From JAGVSZ01 sp035456405 (GTDB taxonomy: Bacteria; Pseudomonadota; Gammaproteobacteria; Burkholderiales; SG8-39), in NCBI GenBank assembly GCA_035456405.1, contig DATIDG010000034.1, forward strand, positions 26,635 through 90,634: a stretch of DNA of 64,000 nt, read 5' to 3'. How positions within the stretch are numbered: position 1 is the stretch's first letter; the number at the start of each line of letters is the position of its first letter. Shown one piece after another: positions 35,166 to 44,239 of this stretch. The notes beneath the pieces are model-generated. The model ran no database searches and had not been told where the DNA came from. It saw only the letters and a list, made by a program, of their open reading frames with translations. A program made the position numbers and the translations under genes.

Positions 35166-35194
35166 TTGACATCACCCGGGCGATCCCATATACA
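35166..35194 (+). promoter_or_regulatory. Sigma70-type promoter of the NMT1-type transporter operon
   Basis: TTGACA (35166-35171), 17-bp spacer, TATACA (35189-35194). A transcript would begin near 35201, ten bases before the conserved leader. The same spacing and a TTGACA box occur before the second leader (50161-50189). Confidence 0.75.
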
Positions 35195-35210
35195 CGCGGC
35201 TTGAGCGTGG

Positions 35211-35284
35211 GTGGGTAGAAGCGGTCAGCCGGGCCGTCGACGGCGCAATGCCGGGGCGGTCCGGTCGGAGATTGCTAACAGGCG
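35211..35284 (+). ncRNA. Conserved leader RNA, candidate NMT1-motif (xanthine-I) riboswitch, copy 1
   Basis: A 74-nt leader 154 bp before the transporter ATG. It matches the minus-strand leader at 50078-50151 at 60 of 74 positions without gaps. Highly conserved flanks GTGGGTAGAAGCGGTC and GGAGATTGCT-ACAGGCG surround a stem GCCGGGCCG / CGGTCCGGT (9 pairs, two G-U) and an inner hairpin CGGC-GCAAT-GCCG; in copy 2 changes keep most pairs (G-U to G-C). Known: NMT1-motif RNAs lie upstream of NMT1-like transporter and purine-oxidation genes and bind xanthine/uric acid. Assigning this leader to that class is inference from context; I did not have the covariance model. Confidence 0.55.
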
Positions 35285-35438
35285 TAGGCTTGCGCCGTGC
35301 GCGATCCTGACCGGGAGCTTCCCATGTCGCGATCTCTCCTGCTGCCGAGACAAGAACGAGCAGGACCGCCGGTGCCGGCGGGCAGCCTGCCGCTGCAACT
35401 CCATTTGCTCTGCAAACCTTTCTTCGAGGAGGGTAGCC

Positions 35439-36410
35439 ATGTTCGACCGCTTCATCAGGGTTCTTGCATTCGTCCTGGCCGCGCTGCCGTTCGCAGCTCA
35501 GGCTCAGGACAAAGTGACCTTCCTGACCAGCTGGTACGCACAGGCCGAGCACGGCGGGTTCTACCAGGCGCTCGCCAAGGGCCTTTACAAGCAGCACGGC
35601 CTCGACGTCACGGTCAGGATGGGCGGCCCGCAGGTGAACGGCATGCAGTTGATGATGGCGGGCCAGGCCGACATGCACATGGGCTATGACTTCCAGGTCC
35701 TCAAGTCGATCGAGCAGGGCCTGACGCCGGTGACCGTTGCGACGTCGTTCCAGCACGACCTGCAGGGCCTCATGACGCACGACGACGTCAAGAGTCTCGG
35801 CGACCTCAAGGGCAAGACCATCCTCGTCGCGACGGCCGGCCGGAGCTCGTGGTGGCCGTGGATGAGGCAGAAGTACGGCTACGCCGAGGAGCAGACGCGC
35901 CCGTACACGTTCAACCTTCAGCCGTTCTTCGCCGACAGGAACATCGCGCAGCAGGCGTACATGTCCTCCGAGCCTTTCCAGGCAGAGAGGAACGGCACCA
36001 AGGCGAAGTTCTTCCTGTTCGCGCGCGACGGCTTCCCGCCGTACGGCACGACCATCGTCGCGACGCAGAAGATCGTGAAGGAGCGGCCGGACGTGGTGCA
36101 GCGCTTCGTGCGCGCTTCGATGGAGGGGTGGAAGAGCTACATCCAGGATCCGGCGGCCGCGAACGAGCTGATCAAGAAGGACAACCCGAACATGAAGGAC
36201 GACCAGCTCGCGTACGCGCTCGCGAAGCTGAAGGAGCAGAACCTGATTACCGGCGGCGACGCGGCGAAGATGGGCATCGGCGTGATGACCGACGAGCGCT
36301 GGAAGAAGACGCATGAGTACATGGTCTCGGCCGGGCTGCTGGCGCCGAACGTCGACGTCCGGCAGGCGTATACGACGCAGTTCGTGAAGGACCTGAAGGT
36401 CATGCCGTGA
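35439..36410 (+). CDS. NMT1/THI5-like ABC transporter substrate-binding protein
   Basis: Periplasmic binding protein of an ABC importer; 323 residues. Start at 35439 has GAGGAGGG upstream; signal peptide ends at AQA (about 21). The mature chain begins with VTFLTSWYAQAEHGGFYQALAKGLYKQHGLDV, the NMT1/THI5-like signature, and has GQADMHMGYDFQV and KGKTILVATAGRSSWWPWM blocks. Members bind pyrimidines, purines and related heterocycles. First gene of the operon; with the downstream deaminase-like and xanthine-dehydrogenase-like genes the likely cargo is a purine or similar N-heterocycle (inference). Confidence 0.9.
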   Translation: MFDRFIRVLAFVLAALPFAAQAQDKVTFLTSWYAQAEHGGFYQALAKGLYKQHGLDVTVRMGGPQVNGMQLMMAGQADMHMGYDFQVLKSIEQGLTPVTVATSFQHDLQGLMTHDDVKSLGDLKGKTILVATAGRSSWWPWMRQKYGYAEEQTRPYTFNLQPFFADRNIAQQAYMSSEPFQAERNGTKAKFFLFARDGFPPYGTTIVATQKIVKERPDVVQRFVRASMEGWKSYIQDPAAANELIKKDNPNMKDDQLAYALAKLKEQNLITGGDAAKMGIGVMTDERWKKTHEYMVSAGLLAPNVDVRQAYTTQFVKDLKVMP

Positions 36411-36507
36411 GGGGCGGGGCGGCCGGCGCGCGCGCCGCCCGCCCCGTCGCGAACGCCGCGCAGGAACCGCCGCGCCCCGGGTTCCAGCGCGGGGCCGGGA
36501 ATCCTTC

Positions 36508-37329
36508 ATGTCAGCCATCGCAATGCCTCCTAGGGTCGCGTCGGCCGCGGACCCGGTCGTCGACATCCGCGGCGCGGACAAGGTCTTTGCCAACGGCACC
36601 CGGGCGCTCAGCCCGGTCGATCTGACGATACGGGGCGGCGAGTTCATCACGCTGCTCGGACCGTCGGGCTGCGGGAAGTCGACGCTGCTCAAGATCATCG
36701 CGAACCTGCTGACGCCGTCGTCCGGACAGCTCAGCTGGTGGCGGAGCGGCTTCGACCACGTCGGCGAGCCCGGCAAGAAGCTGGTGATGGTGTTCCAGGA
36801 CGCGACGCTCATGCCGTGGGCGCGCGTGCAGCGCAACGTCCGCCTGCCGCTCGACCTCGCGCGGATGTCCCGGGCCGAAGCCGACGCACGCGTCGCCGAC
36901 GCCCTTTCGCTTGTCGGCCTGACCGGCTTCGAGGCGAACTATCCGCGGCAGCTGTCGGGCGGGATGCAGATGAGAGTCTCGATCGCGCGTGCGCTCGTGA
37001 CGGAGCCGAACCTGCTGCTCATGGACGAGCCGTTCGGCGCGCTCGACGAGATCACCCGCAACAGGCTGGACGCCGACCTCATCCAGCTCTGGTGGAAGAA
37101 GAAGCTCACGGTCGTCTTCGTCACGCACAGCATCTACGAAGCGATCTTCCTCTCGACGCGCGTCGTGGTGATGGCGGCGCGGCCGGGGCGAGTGCTGAAG
37201 GACGTGGTGATCGACGAACCGCACCCGCGGACTGAGGCATTCCGGGTGACGCAGAAGTTCGCCGCGTACGCGAAGAGCCTGTCCGGGCTCCTCGCGGAAG
37301 CGAGCGCCAAGGGGACGACCGACCTGTGA
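36508..37329 (+). CDS. ABC transporter ATP-binding protein (SsuB/TauB/ThiZ-like)
   Basis: ATPase of the NMT1-type importer; 273 residues. Walker A GPSGCGKST (about 51-59), Q-loop VFQDATLMPW, signature LSGGMQMRVSIARAL (Met for the usual Gln-Arg), Walker B LLLMDEPFGALDE and switch FVTHSIYEA. The gap of 97 bp after the binding protein gene has no terminator. GTG of the permease gene overlaps its stop. Confidence 0.94.
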   Translation: MSAIAMPPRVASAADPVVDIRGADKVFANGTRALSPVDLTIRGGEFITLLGPSGCGKSTLLKIIANLLTPSSGQLSWWRSGFDHVGEPGKKLVMVFQDATLMPWARVQRNVRLPLDLARMSRAEADARVADALSLVGLTGFEANYPRQLSGGMQMRVSIARALVTEPNLLLMDEPFGALDEITRNRLDADLIQLWWKKKLTVVFVTHSIYEAIFLSTRVVVMAARPGRVLKDVVIDEPHPRTEAFRVTQKFAAYAKSLSGLLAEASAKGTTDL

Positions 37330-38111
37330 GCGAACGCCTCATGAAGTGGTTCGCGCCGCTCGCCGTGGGCGTCCTCGTGCTGGTCCTCTGGCACGTGCTG
37401 GTGAAAGTCTTCGACGTACCGAAGTTCCTCGTCCCAGGACCGCTCGTGGTGCTGCAGACGCTGGTCGCGGACTGGAGCCTCCTCTTCAACTCGCTCCTGG
37501 TCACGCTCAAGATCACCTTCGGCGCGTTCTTCCTTGCGGTGGTGATCGGCACGACGGTCGCGTTCCTGTTCGTCCAGAGCCGCTGGGTCGAGATGAGCCT
37601 CTTCCCCTACGCAGTGCTGCTCCAGGTGACCCCGATCGTGGCGATCGCGCCGCTCATCATCATCTGGGTCAAGGAGCCGACCCTGGCGCTCATCGTCTGC
37701 GCCACGATCGTCGCTCTGTTCCCGATCATCTCCAACACGATACTGGGCCTGCGCAGCGTGAACCCCGGCCTGGTCAACCTGTTCCGCATGAACAAGGCCA
37801 CCCGCTGGCAGACGCTCACCCAGCTGCGCATTCCGTCGGCCGCGCCGTACTTCTTCGGCGGTCTGCGCATCTCGTCTGGCCTCGCCTTGATCGGCGCAGT
37901 CGTGGCCGAGTTCGTCGCCGGCACGGGCGGCACCGGTGCAGGGCTCGCCTACCAGATCCTGCAAGCGGGCTACCAGATCAACATCCCGCGTCTGTTCGCC
38001 GCGCTGCTCATGATCACGGTGACCGGCGTGGCCCTGTTCCTGCTGATGGTGTTCCTGTCCAAGCTTGCGCTCGCGAGCTGGCACGAATCGGAAGTGGTCC
38101 ACGAAACCTAG
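37326..38111 (+). CDS. ABC transporter permease
   Basis: Membrane subunit of the importer, BPD_transp_1 type; 261 residues, GTG start overlapping the ATPase stop. About six membrane helices. The coupling-helix region is LGLRSVNPGLVNLFRMNKATRWQTLTQLRIPSAAPYFFGGLRISSGLALIGAV, with the EAA-like pattern. One base after its stop the amidohydrolase begins, so transport and breakdown are one unit. Confidence 0.94.
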   Translation: MSERLMKWFAPLAVGVLVLVLWHVLVKVFDVPKFLVPGPLVVLQTLVADWSLLFNSLLVTLKITFGAFFLAVVIGTTVAFLFVQSRWVEMSLFPYAVLLQVTPIVAIAPLIIIWVKEPTLALIVCATIVALFPIISNTILGLRSVNPGLVNLFRMNKATRWQTLTQLRIPSAAPYFFGGLRISSGLALIGAVVAEFVAGTGGTGAGLAYQILQAGYQINIPRLFAALLMITVTGVALFLLMVFLSKLALASWHESEVVHET

Positions 38112-39473
38112 ATGCTCCTCCGGAACGCCACCGCGATCATGACCGGCCTCCCCGGGGACGAAGCCCGCGCGGCGGGGCGCGACCTGCGCATCGACCCGAA
38201 CGGCCGCATCGAGGCGATCGGCATGCTCGCGCCGGGGGCGGGCGAGCAGGTGGTCGATGCGACCGATTGCGTCGTGTACCCGGGCTGGGTCAACACGCAT
38301 CACCACCTCGCACAGTCGGTCCTCAAGGGCGTGCCGGCGGGCATCAACCTGCCGCTGCTCGGCTGGCTCGATGCCGTGCCGTACCGCTATCGCCACCGCT
38401 TCGACGCGGAGCTGCTCGCGATCGCGGCGGAGGTCGGGCTCACCGAGCTCATGCTGTCGGGTTGCACGACGACGGCGGATCACCATTACGTCTACTGGCC
38501 CGGTATGGCCTACGACCCGGCGCAGCTGTACTTCGACCTCACGGCGCGGCTGGGAATCCGGTTCGTTCTGTGTCGCGGCGGCGCGACCGTGAAGCGGGCG
38601 TTCGAGTCGGACGACCCGAACGCGCTCCAGCCCGAGACGCTCGACGCGATCGTCGGCGACGTCGAGCGGCTCGTCGGCGCCTACCACGATCCCGGTCCCG
38701 AGGCGATGCGCCGCATCGTGCTCGCGCCGGCGACCCCGACCTGGTCGCTGCGCCCGGAAGAGCTGAAGCCCGCGGTGCGCGCGGCGCGCAGGCTTGGGAT
38801 CCGCACGCACAGCCACCTGTCGGAGACCGCCGACTACGTCGCATTCTGCCGCGAGCAGCACGCCCGGAGGCCAGTCGAGTTCATGGCCGAGCACGAATGG
38901 CTCGGAGCCGACGTCTGGTTCGCGCACATGGTGCATCTCTCCGAGTCCGAGGTCCGGCTCGTCGCTGAGACCGGCACCGGGATCGCGCACTGCCCCGCCT
39001 CGAACTGCCGGCTCGGAAGCGGCGTCGCCCCGGTGCCGGAGCTTGCCCGCGCCGGCGCACCCGTGTCGATCGGCGTGGACGGCGCCGCGTCGAACGAATC
39101 CGCCGACTTCATTTCCGAAGCGCACATCTGCTGGTACACCCATCGCGCGGTGAAGGGCGCCGCCGCGGTGACCGTCGAGGACGTGATCCACTGGGGCACG
39201 CGCGGCGGTGCACGCGTGCTCGGCATCGACAACATCGGCACGCTCGAGGTCGGCCGCGCCGCGGACCTCGCCGTGTACTCGCTCGACCAGCCGCGTTATG
39301 CGGGTCTGCACGACCCGGCGATTGGTCCGGTCGCGAGCAGCGGCAGGCCGCGTCTGCGACTGCTCACCGTGCAGGGGCGCGTGGTGGTCGAGAACGACGC
39401 GATTCCCGGTCAGGACCTGCCGCGGTTGCTCGCCCGCGCGCGCGAGGCCGTGCGGAAGCTCTCGGATGGCTGA
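38112..39473 (+). CDS. Amidohydrolase, 8-oxoguanine deaminase-like
   Basis: Metal-dependent cyclic deaminase/hydrolase of the amidohydrolase superfamily; 453 residues. The metal ligands are all present: NTHHHLAQS (HxH, about 60), HSHLSET (about 235), HCPASN (about 292) and Asp in GVDGAASN (about 318). The strings LMLSGCTTTADHHYVYWPG and LGVDG-type loop followed by WATRGGARVLG-like HWGTRGGARVLGIDNIG match 8-oxoguanine deaminases and hydroxyatrazine hydrolases. Substrate is therefore an amino- or hydroxy-purine or triazine-like ring; precise choice is not possible. It abuts the permease gene. Confidence 0.85.
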   Translation: MLLRNATAIMTGLPGDEARAAGRDLRIDPNGRIEAIGMLAPGAGEQVVDATDCVVYPGWVNTHHHLAQSVLKGVPAGINLPLLGWLDAVPYRYRHRFDAELLAIAAEVGLTELMLSGCTTTADHHYVYWPGMAYDPAQLYFDLTARLGIRFVLCRGGATVKRAFESDDPNALQPETLDAIVGDVERLVGAYHDPGPEAMRRIVLAPATPTWSLRPEELKPAVRAARRLGIRTHSHLSETADYVAFCREQHARRPVEFMAEHEWLGADVWFAHMVHLSESEVRLVAETGTGIAHCPASNCRLGSGVAPVPELARAGAPVSIGVDGAASNESADFISEAHICWYTHRAVKGAAAVTVEDVIHWGTRGGARVLGIDNIGTLEVGRAADLAVYSLDQPRYAGLHDPAIGPVASSGRPRLRLLTVQGRVVVENDAIPGQDLPRLLARAREAVRKLSDG

Positions 39474-39572
39474 GATGAAACCGATGCCGCAGGCATCGCT
39501 TTCCCCGACTTCGGGGCGCACGAGGGGGCGACGCGCAGCGGCTTTGCCCCCTCGTGTCGTTCGCACCTGATC

Positions 39573-40436
39573 ATGCGACGCTTCGAGTACCACGAGCCTG
39601 CCACGCTCGACGAGGCCGTCGCGCTGCTGGGGCGCTTCGGGGACGAGGCGAGCCTACTCGCGGGCGGCACGGATCTGCTGGTCGAGATCAGGGAACACGT
39701 ACACTGGCCGCGGCAGGTCGTCAACATCAAGAAGATCCAGGGCATCGCCGCGCTCGGCTACGACGAGCGGGCCGGCCTGCGCTTCGGCGCGCTTGTCACC
39801 GCGCGCGAGATCGAGACCTCGCCCGTGGTGCTCGAGAAGTACCCCGGGCTTGCGCAGGCGGCGCGCGAGCTCGGCTCGATCCAGGTCCGCAATCGCGCGA
39901 CGATCGTCGGCAACGTCTGCCGCGCGTCACCCTCTGCGGACACGCTGCCGCCGCTGATCGCCGACGGCGCGACGGTGAAGGTCTACGGACCTGCCGGCGA
40001 GCGCACGGTCGCGCTCGAGGCGTTCTTCACCGGTCCCGGCACGACCCTGCTCGGACCCGGTGAGCTGGTGACGGAGATCGCTGTGCCGCCCCCGCCGCCG
40101 CGCACCGGCAAGCACTACATCAAGCACGGCCGCCGCAAGGCAATGGAGCTCGCGACCGTCGGGGTCGGTGTGACGCTCACGCTCGACGGCGGGGCGTGCC
40201 GCGAGATCCGGATCGCGCTCGGCGCGGTCGCGCCCACGCCGATCCGGGCGCGGAATGCCGAGGACGCGCTGCGTGGGCGCGCGCTCGACGGCGCGGGGAT
40301 CGAGGCGGCGGCGCGGATCGCAATGGACGAGTGCCGGCCGATCAGCAACGTGCGGGGGAGCGCGGAGTACCGGCGCGATATGGTCGGCGTGCTCACGCAG
40401 CGCGCGATCCGGCAGGCGATGGAGGCGGTGCGATGA
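39573..40436 (+). CDS. FAD-binding subunit of a molybdenum hydroxylase (CoxM/XdhB-type)
   Basis: Medium subunit that carries FAD in a three-subunit xanthine-dehydrogenase-family hydroxylase; 287 residues. FAD contacts are AGGTDLLVEIR (about 31-41, family pattern AGGxDLL) and NRATIVGNVCRASPSADTLPPL (about 109-130, family TIGGN). Ends with a CO dehydrogenase flavoprotein C-terminal domain. Overlaps the next gene by 4 bp. The 99-bp gap before it has no clear promoter. Confidence 0.93.
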   Translation: MRRFEYHEPATLDEAVALLGRFGDEASLLAGGTDLLVEIREHVHWPRQVVNIKKIQGIAALGYDERAGLRFGALVTAREIETSPVVLEKYPGLAQAARELGSIQVRNRATIVGNVCRASPSADTLPPLIADGATVKVYGPAGERTVALEAFFTGPGTTLLGPGELVTEIAVPPPPPRTGKHYIKHGRRKAMELATVGVGVTLTLDGGACREIRIALGAVAPTPIRARNAEDALRGRALDGAGIEAAARIAMDECRPISNVRGSAEYRRDMVGVLTQRAIRQAMEAVR

Positions 40437-40921
40437 AGCGGGTCGTCGAGGTCACGATCAACGGCGAGCGCCACGAGCTCGCGCTCGAGCCTTACCGCAG
40501 TCTGCTCGACGTGCTGCGCAACGAGGTCGGCCTGACCGGGACGAAGAAGGGCTGCGACGTCGGCGATTGTGGCGCGTGCACCGTGCTGCTCGACGGGAAG
40601 CCGGTCAACTCCTGCCTGGTGCTGGGCGTCGAGGTCGCCGGCTGCGACATCGTGACGATCGAGGGTCTGCAGCCCGACCCGGAGCGCCTGCACCCGCTGC
40701 AGGAGAGCTTCATGAAGCACGGCGGTGCGCAGTGCGGCTTCTGCACGCCGGGCTTCGTCATGATGGCCAAGGCGCTTCTCGATGAGAACCCCAACCCGAC
40801 CGAGGAGGAGATCCGCTTCGGCATCGCGGGCAACATCTGCCGCTGCACCGGCTACACGAGGATCGTGACGGCGATCCAGGAGGCCGCAAAAGAGCTGAGC
40901 GAGGGAAGGAGCCCCGCGTGA
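40433..40921 (+). CDS. [2Fe-2S] subunit of the molybdenum hydroxylase (CoxS/XdhC-type)
   Basis: Small subunit with two [2Fe-2S] clusters; 162 residues. Plant-type ferredoxin cluster ligands in GCDVGDCGACTVLLDG (Cys41, 46, 49) and Cys61; second cluster ligands in QCGFCTPG and NICRCTGY. All eight cysteines are in the family positions. Start overlaps the FAD subunit stop; stop overlaps the large-subunit GTG. Confidence 0.95.
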   Translation: MKRVVEVTINGERHELALEPYRSLLDVLRNEVGLTGTKKGCDVGDCGACTVLLDGKPVNSCLVLGVEVAGCDIVTIEGLQPDPERLHPLQESFMKHGGAQCGFCTPGFVMMAKALLDENPNPTEEEIRFGIAGNICRCTGYTRIVTAIQEAAKELSEGRSPA

Positions 40922-43191
40922 ACGTCGTCGGCACGAGCGTCAAGCGCACCGACATCATCGGGAAGGTCACCGGCACCGCACAGTACGCGGGCGACGTGAA
41001 GCTCGCGGGGATGCTGCACGGGAAGATCAAGCGCAGCACGGTCGCGCACGCCAACATCAAGCGCATCGACATCAGCCGAGCGGTCGCATTCCCGGGCGTG
41101 AAGGCCGTGCTTACGCACGAGAACGTCCCGCGCGTGCTGCACTACGGCTCGCCGCATCCGCGCTCGGCGTCGGTGACGTGCGACCAGTACATCCTCGACC
41201 GGAAAGTGCGCTACTGGGGCGAAGGGGTGGCCGCCGTCGCGGCGGTGAGCGAGGAGATCGCCGAGGAGGTGCTCGACCTCATCGACGTCGAATACGAGCC
41301 GCTGCCCGGCGTGTTCACGGTCGAGGCGGCGCAGGCGTCCGGCGCCCCGGTGATCCACGAAACGGGGTATGCCAACAACCTGCTGTTCAAGCCCGTCGTG
41401 GTGACGCGCGGCGACGTCGCGAAGGGCTTCGCGCAGGCCGACCTGATCATCGAGGGCGAGTACGAGACCGGACGTCCGACGCCCGCGTACATGGAGCCCA
41501 ACGTCTGCGTCTGCCAATGGGACAACACCGGTAAGCTCACGGTGTGGGTATCGACCCAGACCGCGTTCATGGTGCGCGGGATCCTCGCCGAGGTGCTCGG
41601 CCTGCCGCTCCACAAGGTGCGGGTCCTCGTGGATCACATGGGCGGCGGCTTCGGGGCCAAGCAGGATCTCTTTCAGCACGAGTTCCTGTGCGCGCTGCTC
41701 GCCAAGGAGACGCGCCATCCGGTGCGGATGGAGTACACGCGCGGCGAGACCTTCGTCGGCGGGCGTTCGCGCCACCCGTGCAAGATCTGGCTCAGGCAGG
41801 GCTTCAGGAAGGACGGCACGGTCGTCGCGCGCGAGGCGCGCATGACCTACAACAGCGGGGCGTACGGCTCGCACGGCCCCGGCGTCACGATCGTCGGGAC
41901 GAGCGCGCTCACCTCGCTCTACCGCTGCGAGAACGTCCATCTCGAGGGACGGTGCGTGTATACCAACACGCCGATCGCCGGCGCCTACCGCGGCTACGGT
42001 GTGGTGCAGACCTACTATGCGCTCGACATACAGATGGACGAGGCCGCCGCACGGCTCGGCATGGACCCCGTCGAGCTGAAGCTCAGGAACGCGGTGCGCG
42101 AGGGCGACCTCGCGCCGTCCGGGCACCCGATCGTCGGCCACGGCTTGGAGGACTGCATCCGGCGCGGCGCGCAGGAGGCCGGCTGGGAGCAGCTCCGTCG
42201 TCGACCGCACGAGCCGGACGGCACGTTCCGCCGCGGCTGGGGCATGGGATGCGAGATGCACGGCTCCAGCGCCTACCCCGGCATCAAGGAGCAGGGCAAC
42301 GCGATCGTCAAGATGAACGAGGACGGCACGGCGGTCCTGCTGACCGGCGCGGCCGGGCTCGGCACGGGCGCACACACCGCGCTCGCGCAGATCGTCGCCG
42401 AGGAGCTGGGTTTGCGGTTCGACGACGTGGCGGTGGTGCACGGCGACACCGACATCGTGCCGTGGGACATCGGGGCGTTCGCGAGCCACACGACGTTCAT
42501 GGTCGGGCGCGCGGCACAGATGGCGGCGAGCGAGGTGAAGAGGCAGCTGCTCCAGCGCGTGGGCGAGCAGATCGAGGTGGCTCCCGAGGATCTCGAGGTC
42601 CGCGACAGCGTGATCGCGGTGCGCGGCGTCGCCGCAAAGCGCATGACCGTGCGCGAGGCGATGGGCCCGAAGCCCGGCATCCCGGCGGCGAACCTGGTGG
42701 GCAACGGCACGTACACGCCGACCAAGTCCTACTCGTTCGCCGCGCACTTCGTCGAGGTGCAGGTGGACACCGGAACAGGCCAGATCGACGTGCTGCAGGT
42801 GGTGCCGGTGCACGAGGTCGGCAAGGTCGTGCATCCGGTCGCGGCCGCCGGGCAGATCGAGGGCGGCATCCAGCAGGGCATCGGTCACACCCTGACGGAG
42901 GACTACATCGTCGATCTCACGAACGGCCGCTCGCTGAACGCCGGATTCGTCGACTACAAGATGCCGCTGTCGATGGACATGCCGCCGATCAGGACTATCA
43001 TCCTGGAGACTGCGCCCGACCCGGGCGGCCCATACGGCGCGAAGGGCATCGGCGAGGATCCGATCATCGCCATCGGTCCGGCAATCGCCAACGCGATATA
43101 CGACGCGGTCGGCGTGCGTTTCCGCCACTTCCCGATTACGCCAGAGCAGGTCCTCGCCGCGCTGAAGGACAAGACGAATGCAGATGCCTGA
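40918..43191 (+). CDS. Molybdopterin-binding catalytic subunit of a xanthine-dehydrogenase-family hydroxylase
   Basis: Large subunit that binds molybdopterin and hydroxylates the substrate ring; 757 residues, GTG start. Marks: GGFGAKQD (about 245), the loop GAYRGYG (about 360), which in CO dehydrogenases would be the Cys-bearing VAYRCSFR, so this is not a CO dehydrogenase, and GAKGIGEDP (about 705) with the catalytic Glu. The pattern fits purine, nicotinate or aromatic-type hydroxylases. Genes are in M-S-L order. A CobW gene overlaps its 3' end. Confidence 0.93.
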   Translation: MNVVGTSVKRTDIIGKVTGTAQYAGDVKLAGMLHGKIKRSTVAHANIKRIDISRAVAFPGVKAVLTHENVPRVLHYGSPHPRSASVTCDQYILDRKVRYWGEGVAAVAAVSEEIAEEVLDLIDVEYEPLPGVFTVEAAQASGAPVIHETGYANNLLFKPVVVTRGDVAKGFAQADLIIEGEYETGRPTPAYMEPNVCVCQWDNTGKLTVWVSTQTAFMVRGILAEVLGLPLHKVRVLVDHMGGGFGAKQDLFQHEFLCALLAKETRHPVRMEYTRGETFVGGRSRHPCKIWLRQGFRKDGTVVAREARMTYNSGAYGSHGPGVTIVGTSALTSLYRCENVHLEGRCVYTNTPIAGAYRGYGVVQTYYALDIQMDEAAARLGMDPVELKLRNAVREGDLAPSGHPIVGHGLEDCIRRGAQEAGWEQLRRRPHEPDGTFRRGWGMGCEMHGSSAYPGIKEQGNAIVKMNEDGTAVLLTGAAGLGTGAHTALAQIVAEELGLRFDDVAVVHGDTDIVPWDIGAFASHTTFMVGRAAQMAASEVKRQLLQRVGEQIEVAPEDLEVRDSVIAVRGVAAKRMTVREAMGPKPGIPAANLVGNGTYTPTKSYSFAAHFVEVQVDTGTGQIDVLQVVPVHEVGKVVHPVAAAGQIEGGIQQGIGHTLTEDYIVDLTNGRSLNAGFVDYKMPLSMDMPPIRTIILETAPDPGGPYGAKGIGEDPIIAIGPAIANAIYDAVGVRFRHFPITPEQVLAALKDKTNADA

Positions 43192-44188
43192 CGCCGCGGC
43201 AGCGCCGCCGGTCCCCGTCACGATCCTTACCGGCTTCCTCGGCGCCGGGAAAACGACGCTGCTCAATTACATCCTCACCGAGCGCCACGGGCACCGCATC
43301 GCCGTCATCGAGAACGAGTTCGGCGAAGTGAACATCGATTCCGGTCTCGTCCTGACGTCCGAGGAGCGCATCTACGAGTTCACGAACGGCTGCATCTGCT
43401 GCGTCGGCGCGGTGCGCAGCGACCTCGTCAGGATCCTGAAACAGTTGATGAGCCGCCGCGAGAAGTTCGACCACATCCTGGTCGAGACCAGCGGGCTCGC
43501 CGACCCTCAGCCAGTTGCGGCGACCTTCTTCGTCGACGACGAGGTGGCGCGCCAGGTCGCGCTCGACGGGATCGTCACGCTGGTGGACGCGAAGCACATC
43601 GGCCGGCACCTCGACGACCCCAGCCTGCACGGGCACGACAACCAGGCGGTCGACCAGATCGTCACCGCCGACCGCATCATCGTGAACAAGGTCGACCTGG
43701 TCGACGAGGCCGAGGCCGCGGCGGTCGAGGCACGAGTGCGCGGCCTCAACGCGACCGCGGAGATCCTCCGGTCGAGCTACGCGAAAGTGGCGCTCGACCG
43801 CATCCTCGGGCTGGGCGCGTTCGACCTGTCGCAGACGATGGCGATCGAGCCGGACTTTCTCGACCACCGCCATCATTCCCACCAGCACGACCCGGCGGTC
43901 GAGTCGATCGCCGCGGTCTACGACGCGCGCTTCGACCGCGTGCGGTTGGCCGGCTTCCTCGAGCGACTACTCGATCAGCGCGGCGACGACATCTTCCGCG
44001 TGAAAGGGATCGTCGCGCTCGCCGGCGACCATCGCCGCTGCGTCCTCCAGGCGGTGCACCGGATCATGGAACTGCGTCCCGCGAACCCCTGGGGTGCGGA
44101 GGCGCCATCGAGCAAGATCGTGTTCATCGGCCGCAACCTCGACCGCGCGGCGATCGAGGCTGGCCTGAAGAACTGCCTTGCCGCCTGA
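43178..44188 (+). CDS. CobW/COG0523 G3E-family GTPase
   Basis: Metal-related GTPase that probably helps metal delivery or maturation of a partner enzyme; 336 residues. P-loop GFLGAGKT (19-26), the metal-binding CICC (Cys72, 74, 75), ETSGLADPQPV, NKVDLVDEAE, and the C-terminal CobW domain. A His-rich patch DHRHHSHQHDP (about 228-238) could hold Zn2+. Starts 14 bp inside the hydroxylase large-subunit gene, hence co-translated; a role in its metal handling is inference. Confidence 0.92.
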   Translation: MQMPDAAAAPPVPVTILTGFLGAGKTTLLNYILTERHGHRIAVIENEFGEVNIDSGLVLTSEERIYEFTNGCICCVGAVRSDLVRILKQLMSRREKFDHILVETSGLADPQPVAATFFVDDEVARQVALDGIVTLVDAKHIGRHLDDPSLHGHDNQAVDQIVTADRIIVNKVDLVDEAEAAAVEARVRGLNATAEILRSSYAKVALDRILGLGAFDLSQTMAIEPDFLDHRHHSHQHDPAVESIAAVYDARFDRVRLAGFLERLLDQRGDDIFRVKGIVALAGDHRRCVLQAVHRIMELRPANPWGAEAPSSKIVFIGRNLDRAAIEAGLKNCLAA

Positions 44189-44239
44189 GCGCGAGAGGCG
44201 CGGACTGCTGCGGGAGCGTCGCGCCGGCGGAGTGCCGCC

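Noticed and set aside
35439..38111. Assigning the ABC importer to taurine/sulfonate or thiamine precursor uptake
   Set aside because: The ATPase and permease resemble those systems too, but no sulfonatase or thiamine gene is present, while purine-type enzymes follow in the same operon.
40918..43191. Carbon monoxide dehydrogenase (CoxL)
   Set aside because: The gene order fits CoxMSL, but the active-site loop reads AYRGYG and lacks the Cys of true form I CoxL (AYRCSFR).
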